From Prochlorococcus marinus XMU1402 (GTDB lineage: Bacteria; Cyanobacteriota; Cyanobacteriia; PCC-6307; Cyanobiaceae): 64,000 nucleotides of DNA. The translations under genes were made by a program, and so were the position numbers. Positions 46,926 to 57,804 of this stretch are shown piece by piece. A model generated the notes under the pieces. The model was not told the origin of the DNA, did no database searches, and saw only the letters and a list, made by a program, of their open reading frames with translations. The stretch covers positions 1-64,000 of the forward strand of contig NZ_JAAORD010000001.1 of the NCBI RefSeq assembly GCF_017696205.1, given 5' to 3'. Positions within the stretch are counted from its first letter, which is position 1, and each line of letters opens with the position of its first letter.

Positions 46926-47043
46926 AGAATAATTAGCTTTATAAATTAACTTTAGTTGTATAGAATATAAATTCGCGTGATTTTTTTGCGAAATAACCGA
47001 AATTACGCTTTTCTTTAATTTTTAATCTTCTTATTCTTGATCA

Positions 47044-49704
47044 ATGACATCTCAACTAATTAAAAAAATAGTTACTGGAGATGAGATAAGAAATGCTTTT
47101 TTAAAATTTTATAGTGAAAAATTACATAAAATCATTCCAAGTGCATCTTTGATTCCCGATGACCCTACGGTTATGCTCACAATTGCTGGAATGCTACCTT
47201 TTAAACCAGTTTTTTTAGGTTTAAAAGAAAGACCATCTAAAAGGGCTACATCTAGCCAAAAGTGCATTAGAACAAACGATATAGAAAACGTTGGAATTAC
47301 AGCTAGACACCACACTTTTTTTGAAATGCTTGGTAATTTCTCTTTTGGAGATTATTTTAAACGAGAGGCTATTCAATGGGCTTGGGAATTAGTTACTAAT
47401 ATTTATCAACTTTCTGTTGAAAATATAATTGTGAGTGTTTTTTACGAAGACGAAGAGTCTGCAAAAATTTGGAGAGATGAAATTGGTATTCATCCAGATA
47501 GGATAGTGAAACTAGGTGAAGAAGATAATTTTTGGTCATCTGGCAAAACAGGTCCATGTGGACCTTGTTCAGAACTTTATTATGATTTTCATCCTGAAAA
47601 GGGTCTTCAGAATATTGATTTAGAAGATGGAGATCGTTTTATTGAATTTTATAATCTTGTTTTTATGCAATATAATCGTGATCCTAATGGAAAATTGACA
47701 GATTTAAAATTTAAAAATATTGATACAGGAATGGGTCTTGAAAGGATGGCTCAAATACTACAAAAAAAGCAAAATAATTATGAGACAGATTTAATTTTTC
47801 CTATCATTCAAAAAATTTGTGAGATTGCAAATATTGATTATTTTTCTTCACATAATAAAAACAAAATTTCTTTAAAAATCATTGGTGATCATACAAGAGC
47901 TGTTATTCATTTAATTTCTGATGGAGTAGCAGCAAGTAATCTCGGCAGGGGATATATATTAAGAAGGCTTATTAGAAGAATGGTCAGACATGGAAGATTA
48001 TTAGGTATAACAAATGAATTTTTACCTCATATTGCTACTGTCGGGATCAATTTAATGCAAAATAATTATCCTGATTTAAAAAATAATAATGATTTAATTT
48101 TGAATGAGATAAAAATTGAAGAAATAAGATTTAGGGAAACTCTTGAAAGAGGAGAGAAATTGCTAGATGAGATAATTTCTTCAGGGCAGAAATTAATTTC
48201 TGGTTTTAAAGCTTTTGAACTTTATGATACTTATGGATTTCCTCTAGAACTTACTGTAGAAATTGCAGAAGAAAATAGTATCAGTGTAGATGTAAAGGGT
48301 TTTGAAGAAGAAATGAATGCACAAAAAGAGAGAGCTAAAGCTGCTTCAAATAATATTGATTTGACATTAGAGGGATCATTAGAGCGAGAAATAGATCTTT
48401 TTAACAAAACTGTTTTTAATGGTTATGATTCACTTCTTTCCGAAGCTGAAATAAAGGGCATATTTTTGGATTCAACATTAGTTAAGCAAGCAAGTGAAGG
48501 TCAGAAAGTTTTAATTGTTCTTGATCAGACCACTTTTTATGGAGAATCTGGTGGGCAAGTTGGTGATATTGGAACGATATTTTCAAAAGATGTAGAGGTC
48601 TTGGTTGATAATGTTATACGAAAGAAAAATGTTTTTTTACATTATGGAACGATCAAAAAAGGAATATTAACTATTGGACAAAAAGTTAATACTCATGTTA
48701 GCGCCTCTAATAGAGCTAAGGCTGCTGCAAATCATACAGCTACTCATTTATTACAATCTGCACTTAAATCAGTTGTTGATGAAAGTGTTGGACAAAAAGG
48801 TTCATTAGTAGCCTTTAATAAATTACGATTTGACTTTAATTCTTCTAATCCTATTTCTAAAGATCAAATTTCTAAGATTGAGACCTTAGTTAACGCATGG
48901 ATTATGGAAAATCATGCCCTAGAAATAAAAAATATGTCTAAGAGTGAGGCTCTTGAAAAGGGCGCAGTCGCCATGTTTGGAGAAAAATATGATGATGAGG
49001 TGCGCGTTGTTAATGTACAAGGAGTTTCAATGGAACTTTGTGGAGGCACACATGTTAAAACTACATCCGAATTAGGTTCTTTCAAAATAATTAGTGAGGA
49101 AGGAATCTCAGCCGGAGTAAGGAGAATCGAAGCATTATCAGGTCAATCAGCATTAGACTATTTCAGTGATAGAAATGCTTTAGTAAACCAACTTTGTGAT
49201 TTGTTAAAAGCAAATCCTAATCAAATTTTTGAAAGGGTTAATAATTTGCAAGCAGAGCTCATTAATAAGAATAAAGAGATACAAAAAATGAAAGATGAAA
49301 TTGCATATTTTAAATACTCTTCTATAAAATCATCCGCAGAAATAGTAAATTCTTTTTCAATTTTAGTAAATCAGATTGATGGCTTAGATGGGAATTCTTT
49401 GCAATCTGCAGCATTTAATTTAACTTCTCATTTGGGAAATAAAGCAATAGTAATTCTTGGTGGAATACCAAATCCAGAAAATAAAAAGTTGTTATTTGTA
49501 GTTTCTTTAGGTGATGATGCAGTAAAAATAGGATTGCATGCAGGTAAATTAATTAATGAGATTGCAAGAATTTGTTCCGGAGGTGGAGGAGGAAAGCCTA
49601 ACTTTGCTCAAGCAGGTGCTAAAGATATTGATAAGTTAAGTTATGCTCTAGATTATGCTAAAAATTATTTGCAAAAAACATTAGATAGTCATTCTGATAA
49701 ATAA
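47044..49704 (+). CDS. alaS: Alanyl-tRNA synthetase
   Basis: AlaS charges tRNA-Ala and edits wrong amino acids. The 886-aa protein has the class II core ([61 protein letters not shown]), the conserved [22 protein letters not shown], the editing-site metal ligands [13 protein letters not shown] and [17 protein letters not shown], and the C-terminal domain with [14 protein letters not shown]. The length is typical. The last 16 bases overlap the convergent speA gene. Confidence 0.97.
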   Translation: MTSQLIKKIVTGDEIRNAFLKFYSEKLHKIIPSASLIPDDPTVMLTIAGMLPFKPVFLGLKERPSKRATSSQKCIRTNDIENVGITARHHTFFEMLGNFSFGDYFKREAIQWAWELVTNIYQLSVENIIVSVFYEDEESAKIWRDEIGIHPDRIVKLGEEDNFWSSGKTGPCGPCSELYYDFHPEKGLQNIDLEDGDRFIEFYNLVFMQYNRDPNGKLTDLKFKNIDTGMGLERMAQILQKKQNNYETDLIFPIIQKICEIANIDYFSSHNKNKISLKIIGDHTRAVIHLISDGVAASNLGRGYILRRLIRRMVRHGRLLGITNEFLPHIATVGINLMQNNYPDLKNNNDLILNEIKIEEIRFRETLERGEKLLDEIISSGQKLISGFKAFELYDTYGFPLELTVEIAEENSISVDVKGFEEEMNAQKERAKAASNNIDLTLEGSLEREIDLFNKTVFNGYDSLLSEAEIKGIFLDSTLVKQASEGQKVLIVLDQTTFYGESGGQVGDIGTIFSKDVEVLVDNVIRKKNVFLHYGTIKKGILTIGQKVNTHVSASNRAKAAANHTATHLLQSALKSVVDESVGQKGSLVAFNKLRFDFNSSNPISKDQISKIETLVNAWIMENHALEIKNMSKSEALEKGAVAMFGEKYDDEVRVVNVQGVSMELCGGTHVKTTSELGSFKIISEEGISAGVRRIEALSGQSALDYFSDRNALVNQLCDLLKANPNQIFERVNNLQAELINKNKEIQKMKDEIAYFKYSSIKSSAEIVNSFSILVNQIDGLDGNSLQSAAFNLTSHLGNKAIVILGGIPNPENKKLLFVVSLGDDAVKIGLHAGKLINEIARICSGGGGGKPNFAQAGAKDIDKLSYALDYAKNYLQKTLDSHSDK

Positions 49705-51632
49705 CTACTTTTTCTAAGACTAATTTCGATTTGATCCATTAATTTTCTTGCTTCTTCAATAGTTAATTTTTTTTGATCAATTGCTGATTCAGTATTGATT
49801 CTTATAGATTCAACCAAAGAAGCTGAACTGTAATCTAATAATTGTAAAATTTCAGATTTACTGTCCTCTTTAATAATATTTCTTACCTTATATGAATTAT
49901 CTTGATTTATGTCTATATGAACAACGTTTGTACTGCCAAATAAATTGTGCAAGTTTCCTAATGCTTCTTGATAGGCTCCAGTCATGAATATGCCAATTAG
50001 ATAATCTTTATCTTTTTTTGGCTCATGTAAATTTAGTAATGATTTAATTTTTCCATTATCAATAAAACTATTTAGTTTCCCATCTGAATCACATGTTAAA
50101 TCTGCAAAGTTGCCTTTGCAGTACGGCTCCTCTAAGTGCCTATGTATTGGTACTATTGGAAAAATCTGATTTATTGCCCAGCTATCAGGAATAGATTTAA
50201 AGATAGATAAATTTGCATAATAAGTTGATGCAAGAGTTTCTGTAATTTCAGATAAATCAGGGTGATTCAATTCATCATTATTCAGGTTATTAGAAATTTC
50301 TTTTGCGCAAGCCCAAGTAAGTTCTTCGGCATAAGCTCTTTCTGCCAAACTTAAAAATCCTAATCTAAAAGCGACTAAGCAATCTTCTTTAAACTTTTTT
50401 GCATCATTCCATAGTTCAATTATTTGAGATAAATTTATTTTTTTATTTTTAAGTTTTTTTAATTCATAGAAAGTTTCAAGTAAATTTGAAATTATTAATT
50501 GTTGTTTTTTATCAAAAATTTGTAATTTGGAACTGACATGACTTGTTCCTAAGACATTAAAAATTAAAACTGAACAATGACTAATTATTGCTCTTCCACT
50601 TTCTGAGATGATGGTTGGATGCTTGATATTATTTAATTCACATGAATCCTTAATAGTTGCAATTACATCGTTAGCATAATTTTGAAGAGAATAATTGGTA
50701 GAAGTGTTGGAGGAGGTTTTAGTTCCATCAAAATCTATTCCTAATCCTCCCCCAACGTCGATATATTGCATTGGGGCCCCTAGCTTGCATAGTTCAACAT
50801 ATATTTGACTCGCTTCTTGTAATGCGTCTTTGATCACAGCAATATCACTTATTTGACTGCCTATATGAAAATGGAGCAACTTCATTTCGTTGATAAGATT
50901 TGCTTTTTTTAGTTCTTTTATTGTCAACATAATTTCTGGGATTGATAATCCAAATTTGGAATTATCTCCAATAGATTTACCCCATCTACCACTACTTTTA
51001 CTTGATAACTTTGCTCTAATTCCTATCAATGGAGTCGCGTTAAGTTCTTGAACTGCTTGAATAATTCTTTTTACCTCATCTCGTTGTTCAATAACTATTA
51101 TTGGATTTTTGCCGAGTTTTCTGGCCAAAGTAGCAATCTCAATATATTTTTTATCTTTATATCCGTTGCATATTAATAATGAATTTTGGTTTTCAAGAAG
51201 TGCAAGGCCAATTAATAGTTCTGATTTACTTCCTACTTCTAAGCCGAAATTCCATTGGCTACCAAACTCTATTATCTTTTCTAGGACATTTTTCTGTTGA
51301 TTACATTTGACAGGAAAAACGCCTTGATAAATGTTCTTATATTTATAGGTTTTTATTGCTTTTAAAAAAGAGTCATGTAATGCATTGATCCGATCTTTCA
51401 AAATATCATTAAATCTTATGATTAATGGAGGATTTACTTCTCTACTTTTAAGTTCTTTGACAAGTTTAAAAAGATCAATCTTATTTTCAGATTTTATATC
51501 TTTAGTTACTGATATATTTCCTTTGGAATTTATAGAGAAATATTTATCTCCCCACTTGTCTATATTGTAAGTCGAAATACTATCTTCAATAGTCCAAATA
51601 TTCTTTAATTTTTTCGGCTCAAAATTGGTCAA
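49689..51632 (-). CDS. speA: Biosynthetic arginine decarboxylase
   Basis: SpeA makes agmatine from arginine for polyamine synthesis, using PLP. The 647-aa protein shows the fold III barrel start [19 protein letters not shown] with the PLP lysine, [42 protein letters not shown] and [17 protein letters not shown] near residue 345, and [18 protein letters not shown] in the C-terminal barrel. This is the long SpeA type rather than the short decarboxylase. It is divergent from ndk. Confidence 0.94.
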   Translation of the reverse strand: MTNFEPKKLKNIWTIEDSISTYNIDKWGDKYFSINSKGNISVTKDIKSENKIDLFKLVKELKSREVNPPLIIRFNDILKDRINALHDSFLKAIKTYKYKNIYQGVFPVKCNQQKNVLEKIIEFGSQWNFGLEVGSKSELLIGLALLENQNSLLICNGYKDKKYIEIATLARKLGKNPIIVIEQRDEVKRIIQAVQELNATPLIGIRAKLSSKSSGRWGKSIGDNSKFGLSIPEIMLTIKELKKANLINEMKLLHFHIGSQISDIAVIKDALQEASQIYVELCKLGAPMQYIDVGGGLGIDFDGTKTSSNTSTNYSLQNYANDVIATIKDSCELNNIKHPTIISESGRAIISHCSVLIFNVLGTSHVSSKLQIFDKKQQLIISNLLETFYELKKLKNKKINLSQIIELWNDAKKFKEDCLVAFRLGFLSLAERAYAEELTWACAKEISNNLNNDELNHPDLSEITETLASTYYANLSIFKSIPDSWAINQIFPIVPIHRHLEEPYCKGNFADLTCDSDGKLNSFIDNGKIKSLLNLHEPKKDKDYLIGIFMTGAYQEALGNLHNLFGSTNVVHIDINQDNSYKVRNIIKEDSKSEILQLLDYSSASLVESIRINTESAIDQKKLTIEEARKLMDQIEISLRKSSYLSE

Positions 51633-51754
51633 TTTATGTCTTAGTGATTAATAAATGTTTTTGAAAATAACTCAAAACAATATCTTTTATTTTAATGATT
51701 ACTTGCCAAGTTACCACCCAAAAGTTGAATATACATAGAGTGATTATTAACTAA

Positions 51755-52213
51755 ATGACCAAAGAGAGAACTTTTATTGCGATTAAACCAGATGGAGTTC
51801 AAAGAGGATATGTTGCTGAGATTATTGGCAGATTTGAAAAAAAAGGATTTAAATTGGTTGGATTAAAGCAATTAATTCCTTCAAAAGATCTTGCTCAAAA
51901 CCATTATGGAGTACATAGAGAAAGACCCTTTTTTGGTGATTTAGTAGACTTTATTTCAAGTGGTCCTGTCGTGGCAATGGTTTGGGAAGGCGAAGGAGTT
52001 ATTTTGAGTGCTAGAAAACTAATAGGTGCAACAAAACCTCTAGAAGCAGAGCCCGGAACAATTAGAGGAGATTTAGCTATTGATATTGGGAGAAATATTA
52101 TTCATGGTTCTGATGGAGAAGATACAGCAAAATTTGAAATTGATCTATGGTTTAACGAAGAGGAATTATGTGACTGGGAAACTTCTGATGCGAAATGGCG
52201 ATCTGAAAATTAA
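51755..52213 (+). CDS. ndk: Nucleoside diphosphate kinase
   Basis: Ndk balances nucleoside triphosphates by phosphate transfer through a histidine. The 152-aa protein reads [35 protein letters not shown], then [30 protein letters not shown] and the active-site loop [16 protein letters not shown]. The length and every key stretch fit. It ends three bases before the convergent oxidase gene. Confidence 0.97.
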   Translation: MTKERTFIAIKPDGVQRGYVAEIIGRFEKKGFKLVGLKQLIPSKDLAQNHYGVHRERPFFGDLVDFISSGPVVAMVWEGEGVILSARKLIGATKPLEAEPGTIRGDLAIDIGRNIIHGSDGEDTAKFEIDLWFNEEELCDWETSDAKWRSEN

Positions 52214-52216
52214 AAT

Positions 52217-53326
52217 TTAAATCACAAATCTATCTAAACTAAATTTTTTTAAAAAGCTTTTTTCTATTTCTTTGAGATTTTTATTTTGAACTATTTTCAA
52301 AAGAAGATCACTTGTTATTGCAGAAAATAAAACTCCATTTCTGTAATGTCCTGTAGCTATAAAAAGATTTTCAATTTTTGATTTTCCAATTATTGGTTTT
52401 AGATCTGGTGTGCAAGGTCTAAATCCCCACCAATGTTCCATTTGTGGCCAATTAATAGCTTCTGGTAATAAGGAGCGAATGCCTTCTTGCAGTTGTTTTA
52501 TTCCATTAGGAGTATTACCCTGATTAAATTTTGAATCTTTTTCAACAGTAGCTCCAACTATAATGAGTCCATCATCACGTGGAACTAGATAAGTTGTTGG
52601 ACCAAAAATAACCCTTTTCAAAAAATTTGTTGGACCTTGTATTGATAGCATTTGTCCCTTTACAGGAAAGACTGGAATCTTATTAAAAATTTTTTTACTC
52701 CAAGCACCGCTGCATATAATTGCTTTTTCGCAGTTAATTTTTTTTATTTCCCCAGTGGCACTTAAAACTGTTGCACCTGTAATTTTGTTTTTTTCGAATG
52801 TCAAATCCTCTACTTCTGATCCTTCTTGAAATTCGACTCCATGCAAGGAGCATGCTCTCTCAAGAGCACGCATCAGTTTTCTTCGATTATCTATTTGACC
52901 ATCTTGTTCAAAAAGTAAACCATGTTTCCAAATAGAATTCATTCCATTAATTTCTGTTTGAAGATCTTTGTGATTTAAATATTTTCCATATTCATAAGTG
53001 GGAAACTCTTCAAGATCTTCTTTGTTTTTAAAAGGAACTACTATGCCACATTTTTTTAAACCACATTTAATATTACTGTCTTGTTCAATACTTTGTATCC
53101 ACTTTGGAATTAGATTTTGACTTTCTTGGCCAAATTTTAGTAATTCATCTTCCAGCCCTTCGGCATGAGTAGCTAACATTCCTGCAGCAACAAATCCAGC
53201 TGATTCATTTCTGTTTTTGCTTAAAACTAAAACTTTGAAGTTATTTCTAGAAAATTCATAAGCAATAGATAAACCTAAAAGTCCACCGCCAATGATTAAT
53301 ATTGAATTTTTGGTTTCTTGTGCCAT
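52217..53326 (-). CDS. FAD-dependent oxidoreductase, ThiO (glycine oxidase)-like
   Basis: The 369-aa protein is a DAO-family flavoenzyme: the FAD motif SILIIGGGLLGLSIAYEFSRN at the start, AGFVAAGMLATHAEG near residue 45, ICSGAWSKKIFN near 205, and the end with WWGFRPCTPDLKPIIGKS and IENLFIATGHYRNGVLFSAITSDLL. The pattern is that of glycine oxidase ThiO, which supplies the imine for the thiazole part of thiamine. thiL is in the same window but far off; other thi genes are not seen. Confidence 0.85.
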   Translation of the reverse strand: MAQETKNSILIIGGGLLGLSIAYEFSRNNFKVLVLSKNRNESAGFVAAGMLATHAEGLEDELLKFGQESQNLIPKWIQSIEQDSNIKCGLKKCGIVVPFKNKEDLEEFPTYEYGKYLNHKDLQTEINGMNSIWKHGLLFEQDGQIDNRRKLMRALERACSLHGVEFQEGSEVEDLTFEKNKITGATVLSATGEIKKINCEKAIICSGAWSKKIFNKIPVFPVKGQMLSIQGPTNFLKRVIFGPTTYLVPRDDGLIIVGATVEKDSKFNQGNTPNGIKQLQEGIRSLLPEAINWPQMEHWWGFRPCTPDLKPIIGKSKIENLFIATGHYRNGVLFSAITSDLLLKIVQNKNLKEIEKSFLKKFSLDRFVI

Positions 53327-53405
53327 TTAAAAATTAATATTTTTATTTGTGTTTTGGTCCTCTTTTCCGTTATATCCAATAATATTAATAAAGAGACTTT
53401 TAATA

Positions 53406-54878
53406 ATGAACAATTTGGAATCTTGGGAAGCTGTGATTGGTTTGGAAACTCATGTCCAGCTTAATACGAAAAGTAAAATATTCACATCTGCGTCAACAGC
53501 TTTTGGTGATGCACCTAATACGCATATAGATCCTGTAGTTTGTGGGTTACCAGGAACTCTTCCAGTTCTGAATGAGACTGTTCTTGAGTACGCTGTAAAA
53601 ACTTCGTTAGCATTAAATTTAAACGTTGCAGAACATTGTAAATTTGATAGAAAACAATATTTTTATCCTGACCTGCCTAAAAATTATCAAATTTCACAAT
53701 TTGATGAGCCACTAGCTGAAAATGGTTGGTTAGAGGTTGAAATAATTGAAAAGGACAAAGAACCTTATATCAAAAAAATTGGTATAGAAAGGCTACATAT
53801 GGAAGAAGACGCCGGAAAACTAGTCCATTCAGGAAGTGATAGATTAGCTGGCTCTAAGTATTCTTTAGTTGATTACAATCGTGCCGGAATAGCACTTTGT
53901 GAGATTGTAAGTAAACCAGATATTAGATCAGGTAAAGAGGCATCTGAATATGCTTCAGAGATCAGAAGAACAGTTAGATATCTAGGGGTATCAGACGGAA
54001 ATATGCAAGAGGGTTCATTACGCTGTGATGTCAATATTTCAGTTAGAAAAGGACCTAATGCTCCTTTTGGTACCAAAGTGGAAATAAAAAATATGAATTC
54101 ATTTTCTGCCATTCAAAAGGCTTGTGATTATGAAATAGCCAGACAAATAGAAGTTTATGAAAATGGAGGAAAAATTTTCCAAGAAACAAGGTTATGGGAT
54201 GAAGCTAAGCAATTAACGAAAAGTATGAGATTAAAAGAGGGTAGCAGTGACTATAGATATTTTCCTGATCCTGATTTAGGTCCAATTGAAATAACAAAAG
54301 CCCAACAAGAAATATGGTTTAAAGAACTACCAGAATTACCTTCAAAGAAAAGAAATAAATACATAAATCAATTTGGATTGTCTGCATATGATGCAAGGGT
54401 AATTTCTGATGAAATAAGCATGGCAAACTTTTTTGAAGAAACAGTAGCAAATGGTGCCGATGCCAAACTAGCTTCAAATTGGGTAACAACTGATATTGTG
54501 GGCTATTTAAAATCAAACAAACTAAGTTTTAGTGACCTAAAGCTTAGTCCTGAAAATCTTGCCGAAATGATTAGCATGATTTCAAAAAATATAATTAGTG
54601 GAAAAATTGCAAAAGAAATTCTACCTGAACTTATTCAAACAAATATTTCTCCGAAAAAATTAGTTGAAGAAAAAGGGTTGGCAATGATTTCTGATTCTTC
54701 AAGTATTTTACCAATAATTGATGAACTTATAAATGAACATCCAAATGAAGTTCAATCATTTAAAAATGGCAAAACTAAGTTACTTGGTTTTTTTGTTGGT
54801 CAACTTATGAAAAGAACAAAAGGTAAAGCTGATCCCAAACTTGCAAATAAACTTCTTATGGAAAAATTAAATAGCTAA
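53406..54878 (+). CDS. gatB: Aspartyl/glutamyl-tRNA amidotransferase subunit B
   Basis: GatB, with GatA and GatC, turns misacylated Glu-tRNA-Gln (and Asp-tRNA-Asn) into the amide form. Starting at the ATG at 53406 gives 490 aa beginning MNNLESWEAVIGLETHVQLNTKSKIF, the usual N-terminus; an upstream ATG at 53349 would add 19 hydrophobic residues that do not fit. GLPGTLPVLN, KFDRKQYFYPDLPKNYQISQ, HMEEDAGKLVH, DYNRAGIALCEIVS and the C-terminal YqeY-like tail ending KGKADPKLANKLLMEKL are all present. Confidence 0.96.
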   Translation: MNNLESWEAVIGLETHVQLNTKSKIFTSASTAFGDAPNTHIDPVVCGLPGTLPVLNETVLEYAVKTSLALNLNVAEHCKFDRKQYFYPDLPKNYQISQFDEPLAENGWLEVEIIEKDKEPYIKKIGIERLHMEEDAGKLVHSGSDRLAGSKYSLVDYNRAGIALCEIVSKPDIRSGKEASEYASEIRRTVRYLGVSDGNMQEGSLRCDVNISVRKGPNAPFGTKVEIKNMNSFSAIQKACDYEIARQIEVYENGGKIFQETRLWDEAKQLTKSMRLKEGSSDYRYFPDPDLGPIEITKAQQEIWFKELPELPSKKRNKYINQFGLSAYDARVISDEISMANFFEETVANGADAKLASNWVTTDIVGYLKSNKLSFSDLKLSPENLAEMISMISKNIISGKIAKEILPELIQTNISPKKLVEEKGLAMISDSSSILPIIDELINEHPNEVQSFKNGKTKLLGFFVGQLMKRTKGKADPKLANKLLMEKLNS

Positions 54879-54881
54879 ATT

Positions 54882-55499
54882 TTAAAGAAGATCTTTTATC
54901 GTATTGACCCATTTATTTTGATTATCCGAATTATCTAAAATAATATCTGAAAATTTTCTTTTTTCTTCAAAACTTAATTGAAAATTGATCAATTCGTATG
55001 CCTCTTTTTCGCTAATTTTATCTCTTGTGATAAGTCTGTTTTTTTGTAGTTCTTTAGGACATTGAACTAACCATATTTCAGTGCAAATATCTTCAAATTT
55101 TGCTTCAAACAATAATGGAATAACCAATAATATAGTTTGATTATTTGTGTATTGACTGCATTCTTCTATCATTTTTTCTTTAATTAAGGGGTGAAGCAGT
55201 TTTTCAATCCATTCCTTGCTTTCTGAATGTTTAAAAATAATGTTCCTTAAAAGTTTTCTGTTTATTTCTCTTTCTGAATTGTTCTTATTATCAATAATTT
55301 TATTTCCAAAATAATCTAAAATTTTCTTATATCCATATGTGTTTGGTTTGATTAATTCTCTTGATAAATGATCTGCATCTAATATTGGTATGTTTTTATG
55401 TTTTCTAATGTAATTAGTTATGGTTGTCTTCCCACTTGCAATACCTCCTGTCAAACCAATCCTTCTTTGGTTGTTTTTTGATTTTTGAACAATATCCAT
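54882..55499 (-). CDS. coaE: Dephospho-CoA kinase
   Basis: CoaE performs the last step of coenzyme A synthesis. The 205-aa protein has the P-loop RIGLTGGIASGKTTITNYI near residue 14, ILDADHLSRELIKPNTYGYKKI, LHPLIKEKMIEE, ILLVIPLLFEAKFEDICTEIWLVQCPKELQKNRLITRD. The length is normal. It ends four bases after the gatB stop on the opposite strand and is divergent from argJ. Confidence 0.94.
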   Translation of the reverse strand: MDIVQKSKNNQRRIGLTGGIASGKTTITNYIRKHKNIPILDADHLSRELIKPNTYGYKKILDYFGNKIIDNKNNSEREINRKLLRNIIFKHSESKEWIEKLLHPLIKEKMIEECSQYTNNQTILLVIPLLFEAKFEDICTEIWLVQCPKELQKNRLITRDKISEKEAYELINFQLSFEEKRKFSDIILDNSDNQNKWVNTIKDLL

Positions 55500-55575
55500 A
55501 TAATTAATAATAATCTAATTACTTAGTTTCTTTAGTATTAAAGAGTAGTTAGTATGAATTAAAACACCAAAAAGC

Positions 55576-56814
55576 TTGAACCAGTTAGATTCCAATTGGT
55601 CTTTTGTAGATGACAGTAACGTAACACCCAAGGGTTTTCTTTTTGCTGGGATATCTGCTGGTTTAAAAGCCTCTAATAAAAAAGATTTAGCACTAATACT
55701 CGCTCCAAAAGGAAGTGTTTTTAGTGGGATGTTTACCCAATCAATAGTTCGCGCTTCTTGTGTGGATATTTGTGAGGAAAGGATTAAAACAACTTCAGGT
55801 TTTGTAAGAGCAATACTAATTAATTCTGGTCAAGCAAATGCATGTACAGGAAATCTTGGTATTCAACATTTTCAAATTGCTACAGGAAAGATTGCAGAAC
55901 TTTTAGGAATAAACGAAGAAGAAGTTTTAATGTGCTCGACTGGTGTAATTGGTGTTCCAATAAAAATAAATGATTTAGTAAAAAATTTACCGAATTTAGT
56001 TGGTGATTTAAAGGGTAATAATTTTCAAAATGCAGCAGAAGCAATTTTAACTACTGATTTGACTTTGAAAAAAGTGTCAATAGAGACGATTATTCAAGGT
56101 AGAAAAATAAAAATAGCAGGATTTGCAAAAGGTTCAGGAATGATTTACCCCAACATGGCTACTATGCTTGCTTTTTTAACCTGTGATGCGGGAATTCAAA
56201 AAGAAGAATGGGACAAAATGATTGCTATTGCGGTTAAAAAATCTTTTAATGCAATATCAGTTGATGGAGAGACAAGCACAAATGATTCTTTTGTTGGAAT
56301 AAATGCAGGAGAGAAAATTGAAAAAAGGTTTTTTCCAATTATCCAACAAGGCATTGATATTGTATGTCAGAACTTGGCAAAAAATATTGCAAGGGATGGA
56401 GAGGGAGCAAATTGTTTGTTAGAAGTTTTGGTTCAAGGAGCAAAAAATAAAGATGATGCAATTACGCTTGCGAAATCTATTTGTAATTCTGCCTTGGTAA
56501 AAACTGCGATACATGGTTGTGATCCCAATTGGGGACGAATCATTTCTGCTGCAGGTAATTCTGGAGTTAAATTTAATTTAAATGACGTTGACTTGTATAT
56601 AGGAAACGCTCAGATTTTGCAAAACGGTAAGTTACATAAATATGATCCACAAACAGTCACAGACTATATTAAGTCCAGAATGAAAGGTAGATATTTAGTA
56701 GATGATATTGTAAAAATTATGATTAATCTAAATTCTGGCGAATCGAAAGGCACAGCTTGGGGGTGCGACCTTTCTAAAAAGTATGTTGAAATAAATAGCG
56801 AATATACTACTTAA
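55576..56814 (+). CDS. argJ: Bifunctional glutamate N-acetyltransferase / amino-acid acetyltransferase
   Basis: ArgJ recycles the acetyl group in arginine synthesis. The 412-aa protein (TTG start) is made as a precursor that cuts itself before a threonine. That site is MIYPNMATMLAFLTCDAG, with the Ala-Thr bond near residue 198. GQANACTGNLG, STGVIGVPI, STNDSFVGI, GEGANCLLEVLVQGA and HGCDPNWGRIISAAGNSG are typical. The end WGCDLSKKYVEINSEYTT agrees with the conserved C-terminus. It overlaps the convergent small membrane gene by eight bases. Confidence 0.95.
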   Translation: MNQLDSNWSFVDDSNVTPKGFLFAGISAGLKASNKKDLALILAPKGSVFSGMFTQSIVRASCVDICEERIKTTSGFVRAILINSGQANACTGNLGIQHFQIATGKIAELLGINEEEVLMCSTGVIGVPIKINDLVKNLPNLVGDLKGNNFQNAAEAILTTDLTLKKVSIETIIQGRKIKIAGFAKGSGMIYPNMATMLAFLTCDAGIQKEEWDKMIAIAVKKSFNAISVDGETSTNDSFVGINAGEKIEKRFFPIIQQGIDIVCQNLAKNIARDGEGANCLLEVLVQGAKNKDDAITLAKSICNSALVKTAIHGCDPNWGRIISAAGNSGVKFNLNDVDLYIGNAQILQNGKLHKYDPQTVTDYIKSRMKGRYLVDDIVKIMINLNSGESKGTAWGCDLSKKYVEINSEYTT

Positions 56815-57049
56815 GTTTTAGTAAATCTAATGGTAGATATTCATTCATGTAAAGAAACAGTATTGTTAAAGTTCCAATTACAGAGCCTACAAAACCACCA
56901 AGAAAATTAACTAATAATCCAGATTGTTGAATTATTGCTTCTTCGTTTTTTTCTTCTTCAAAATTAGGAGAATCAACTACTTTTAAGCGCTGATTGGTTG
57001 TTGGTTGTTTAAGTTGTTGGTGTCGGATGAGGGCTTCGAAATCAGGCAT
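56807..57049 (-). CDS. Small single-span membrane protein, unknown
   Basis: From the ATG at 57049 the product is 80 aa beginning MPDFEALIRHQQLKQPTTNQRLKVVDS. An acidic middle (NFEEEKNEEAII) is followed by one Gly-rich membrane segment LLVNFLGGFVGSVIGTLTILFLYM and a short tail. The gene overlaps the 3' end of the ParA-like gene by 67 bases in another frame. An upstream ATG at 57073 is possible. Tight overlap suggests coupled translation, so it may be the membrane partner of the ATPase (inference). Confidence 0.65.
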   Translation of the reverse strand: MPDFEALIRHQQLKQPTTNQRLKVVDSPNFEEEKNEEAIIQQSGLLVNFLGGFVGSVIGTLTILFLYMNEYLPLDLLKLK

Positions 57050-57654
57050 GGAATTTGTGAGGCAATTGAACAATAAGCAGACCAGCCCGTCATTCGACGA
57101 GGATCTGATCTACCTAAATCGTCTACAGCTTCAAATACAGCATTGCCCGAGGCTTCTGCTTTATCAAATGCTGAAAGTAAGGGTATAAATGTATCAAAAA
57201 CATACAAACCAAAATTTTCTAGAGCAGCTTTGGCTTGTTGCGCTGCTTTTTGCTGTCTAAAATCAACTTTTACTATTACTACTGCATGGTTAACTTTTAA
57301 GTTGCTTAATAAATTAGCTAGTTCAACAGTTAATTCTACTGATCTTGCTTTTGCAGTTGTAGGTAAGATAACTAAATCTGAACCATACGCTAAGTGTTTA
57401 AGTTCTTCTTGATCACTGCTAGCCTGGCCATCAGTTATTACAATTTCTGATGATCTTGATGCTTTAGCAGCTGAACTGACGGGAAAAACTGGAAATGGAA
57501 GATTGCCTCTTGATGCGTATGCTAAAGCAGATCTATTCTTGTCGGCATCGACAATGCAAACTTTTTTACCTTCAGAATGCCAAACACTAGCAAGGTGAAT
57601 ACTTGTGCAGGTCTTGGCCACACCCCCTTTTTGCCCGCAAACGGTAATGAACAA
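56983..57654 (-). CDS. ParA/MinD-family ATPase (orphan)
   Basis: The 223-aa protein opens with the deviant Walker A MFITVCGQKGGVAKTCTSIHLA (Lys10 and Lys14), then KVCIVDADKNRSALAYASRG, SEIVITDGQASSDQEELKHLAYGSDLVILPTTAKARSVELTVEL and VVIVKVDFRQQKAAQQAKAAL. This is a small ParA-like form of the kind that positions cargo such as plasmids, carboxysomes or other complexes. No parB or carboxysome gene is adjacent. The last 67 to 91 bases overlap a small membrane-protein gene. Confidence 0.87.
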   Translation of the reverse strand: MFITVCGQKGGVAKTCTSIHLASVWHSEGKKVCIVDADKNRSALAYASRGNLPFPVFPVSSAAKASRSSEIVITDGQASSDQEELKHLAYGSDLVILPTTAKARSVELTVELANLLSNLKVNHAVVIVKVDFRQQKAAQQAKAALENFGLYVFDTFIPLLSAFDKAEASGNAVFEAVDDLGRSDPRRMTGWSAYCSIASQIPCLISKPSSDTNNLNNQQPISA

Positions 57655-57804
57655 TTTTTTATTTTTATTTCTTCTACTTTGGAGAATAATTTTTTAATGT
57701 CAAGAGAAATTGATTTTTAATGCCCTAAAACTTATTTTTTGAAATATTTTATAGAAGTTAATATTTTTAGATAACCTTATAAAGTTCCTTATTTAAATTG
57801 GCTA

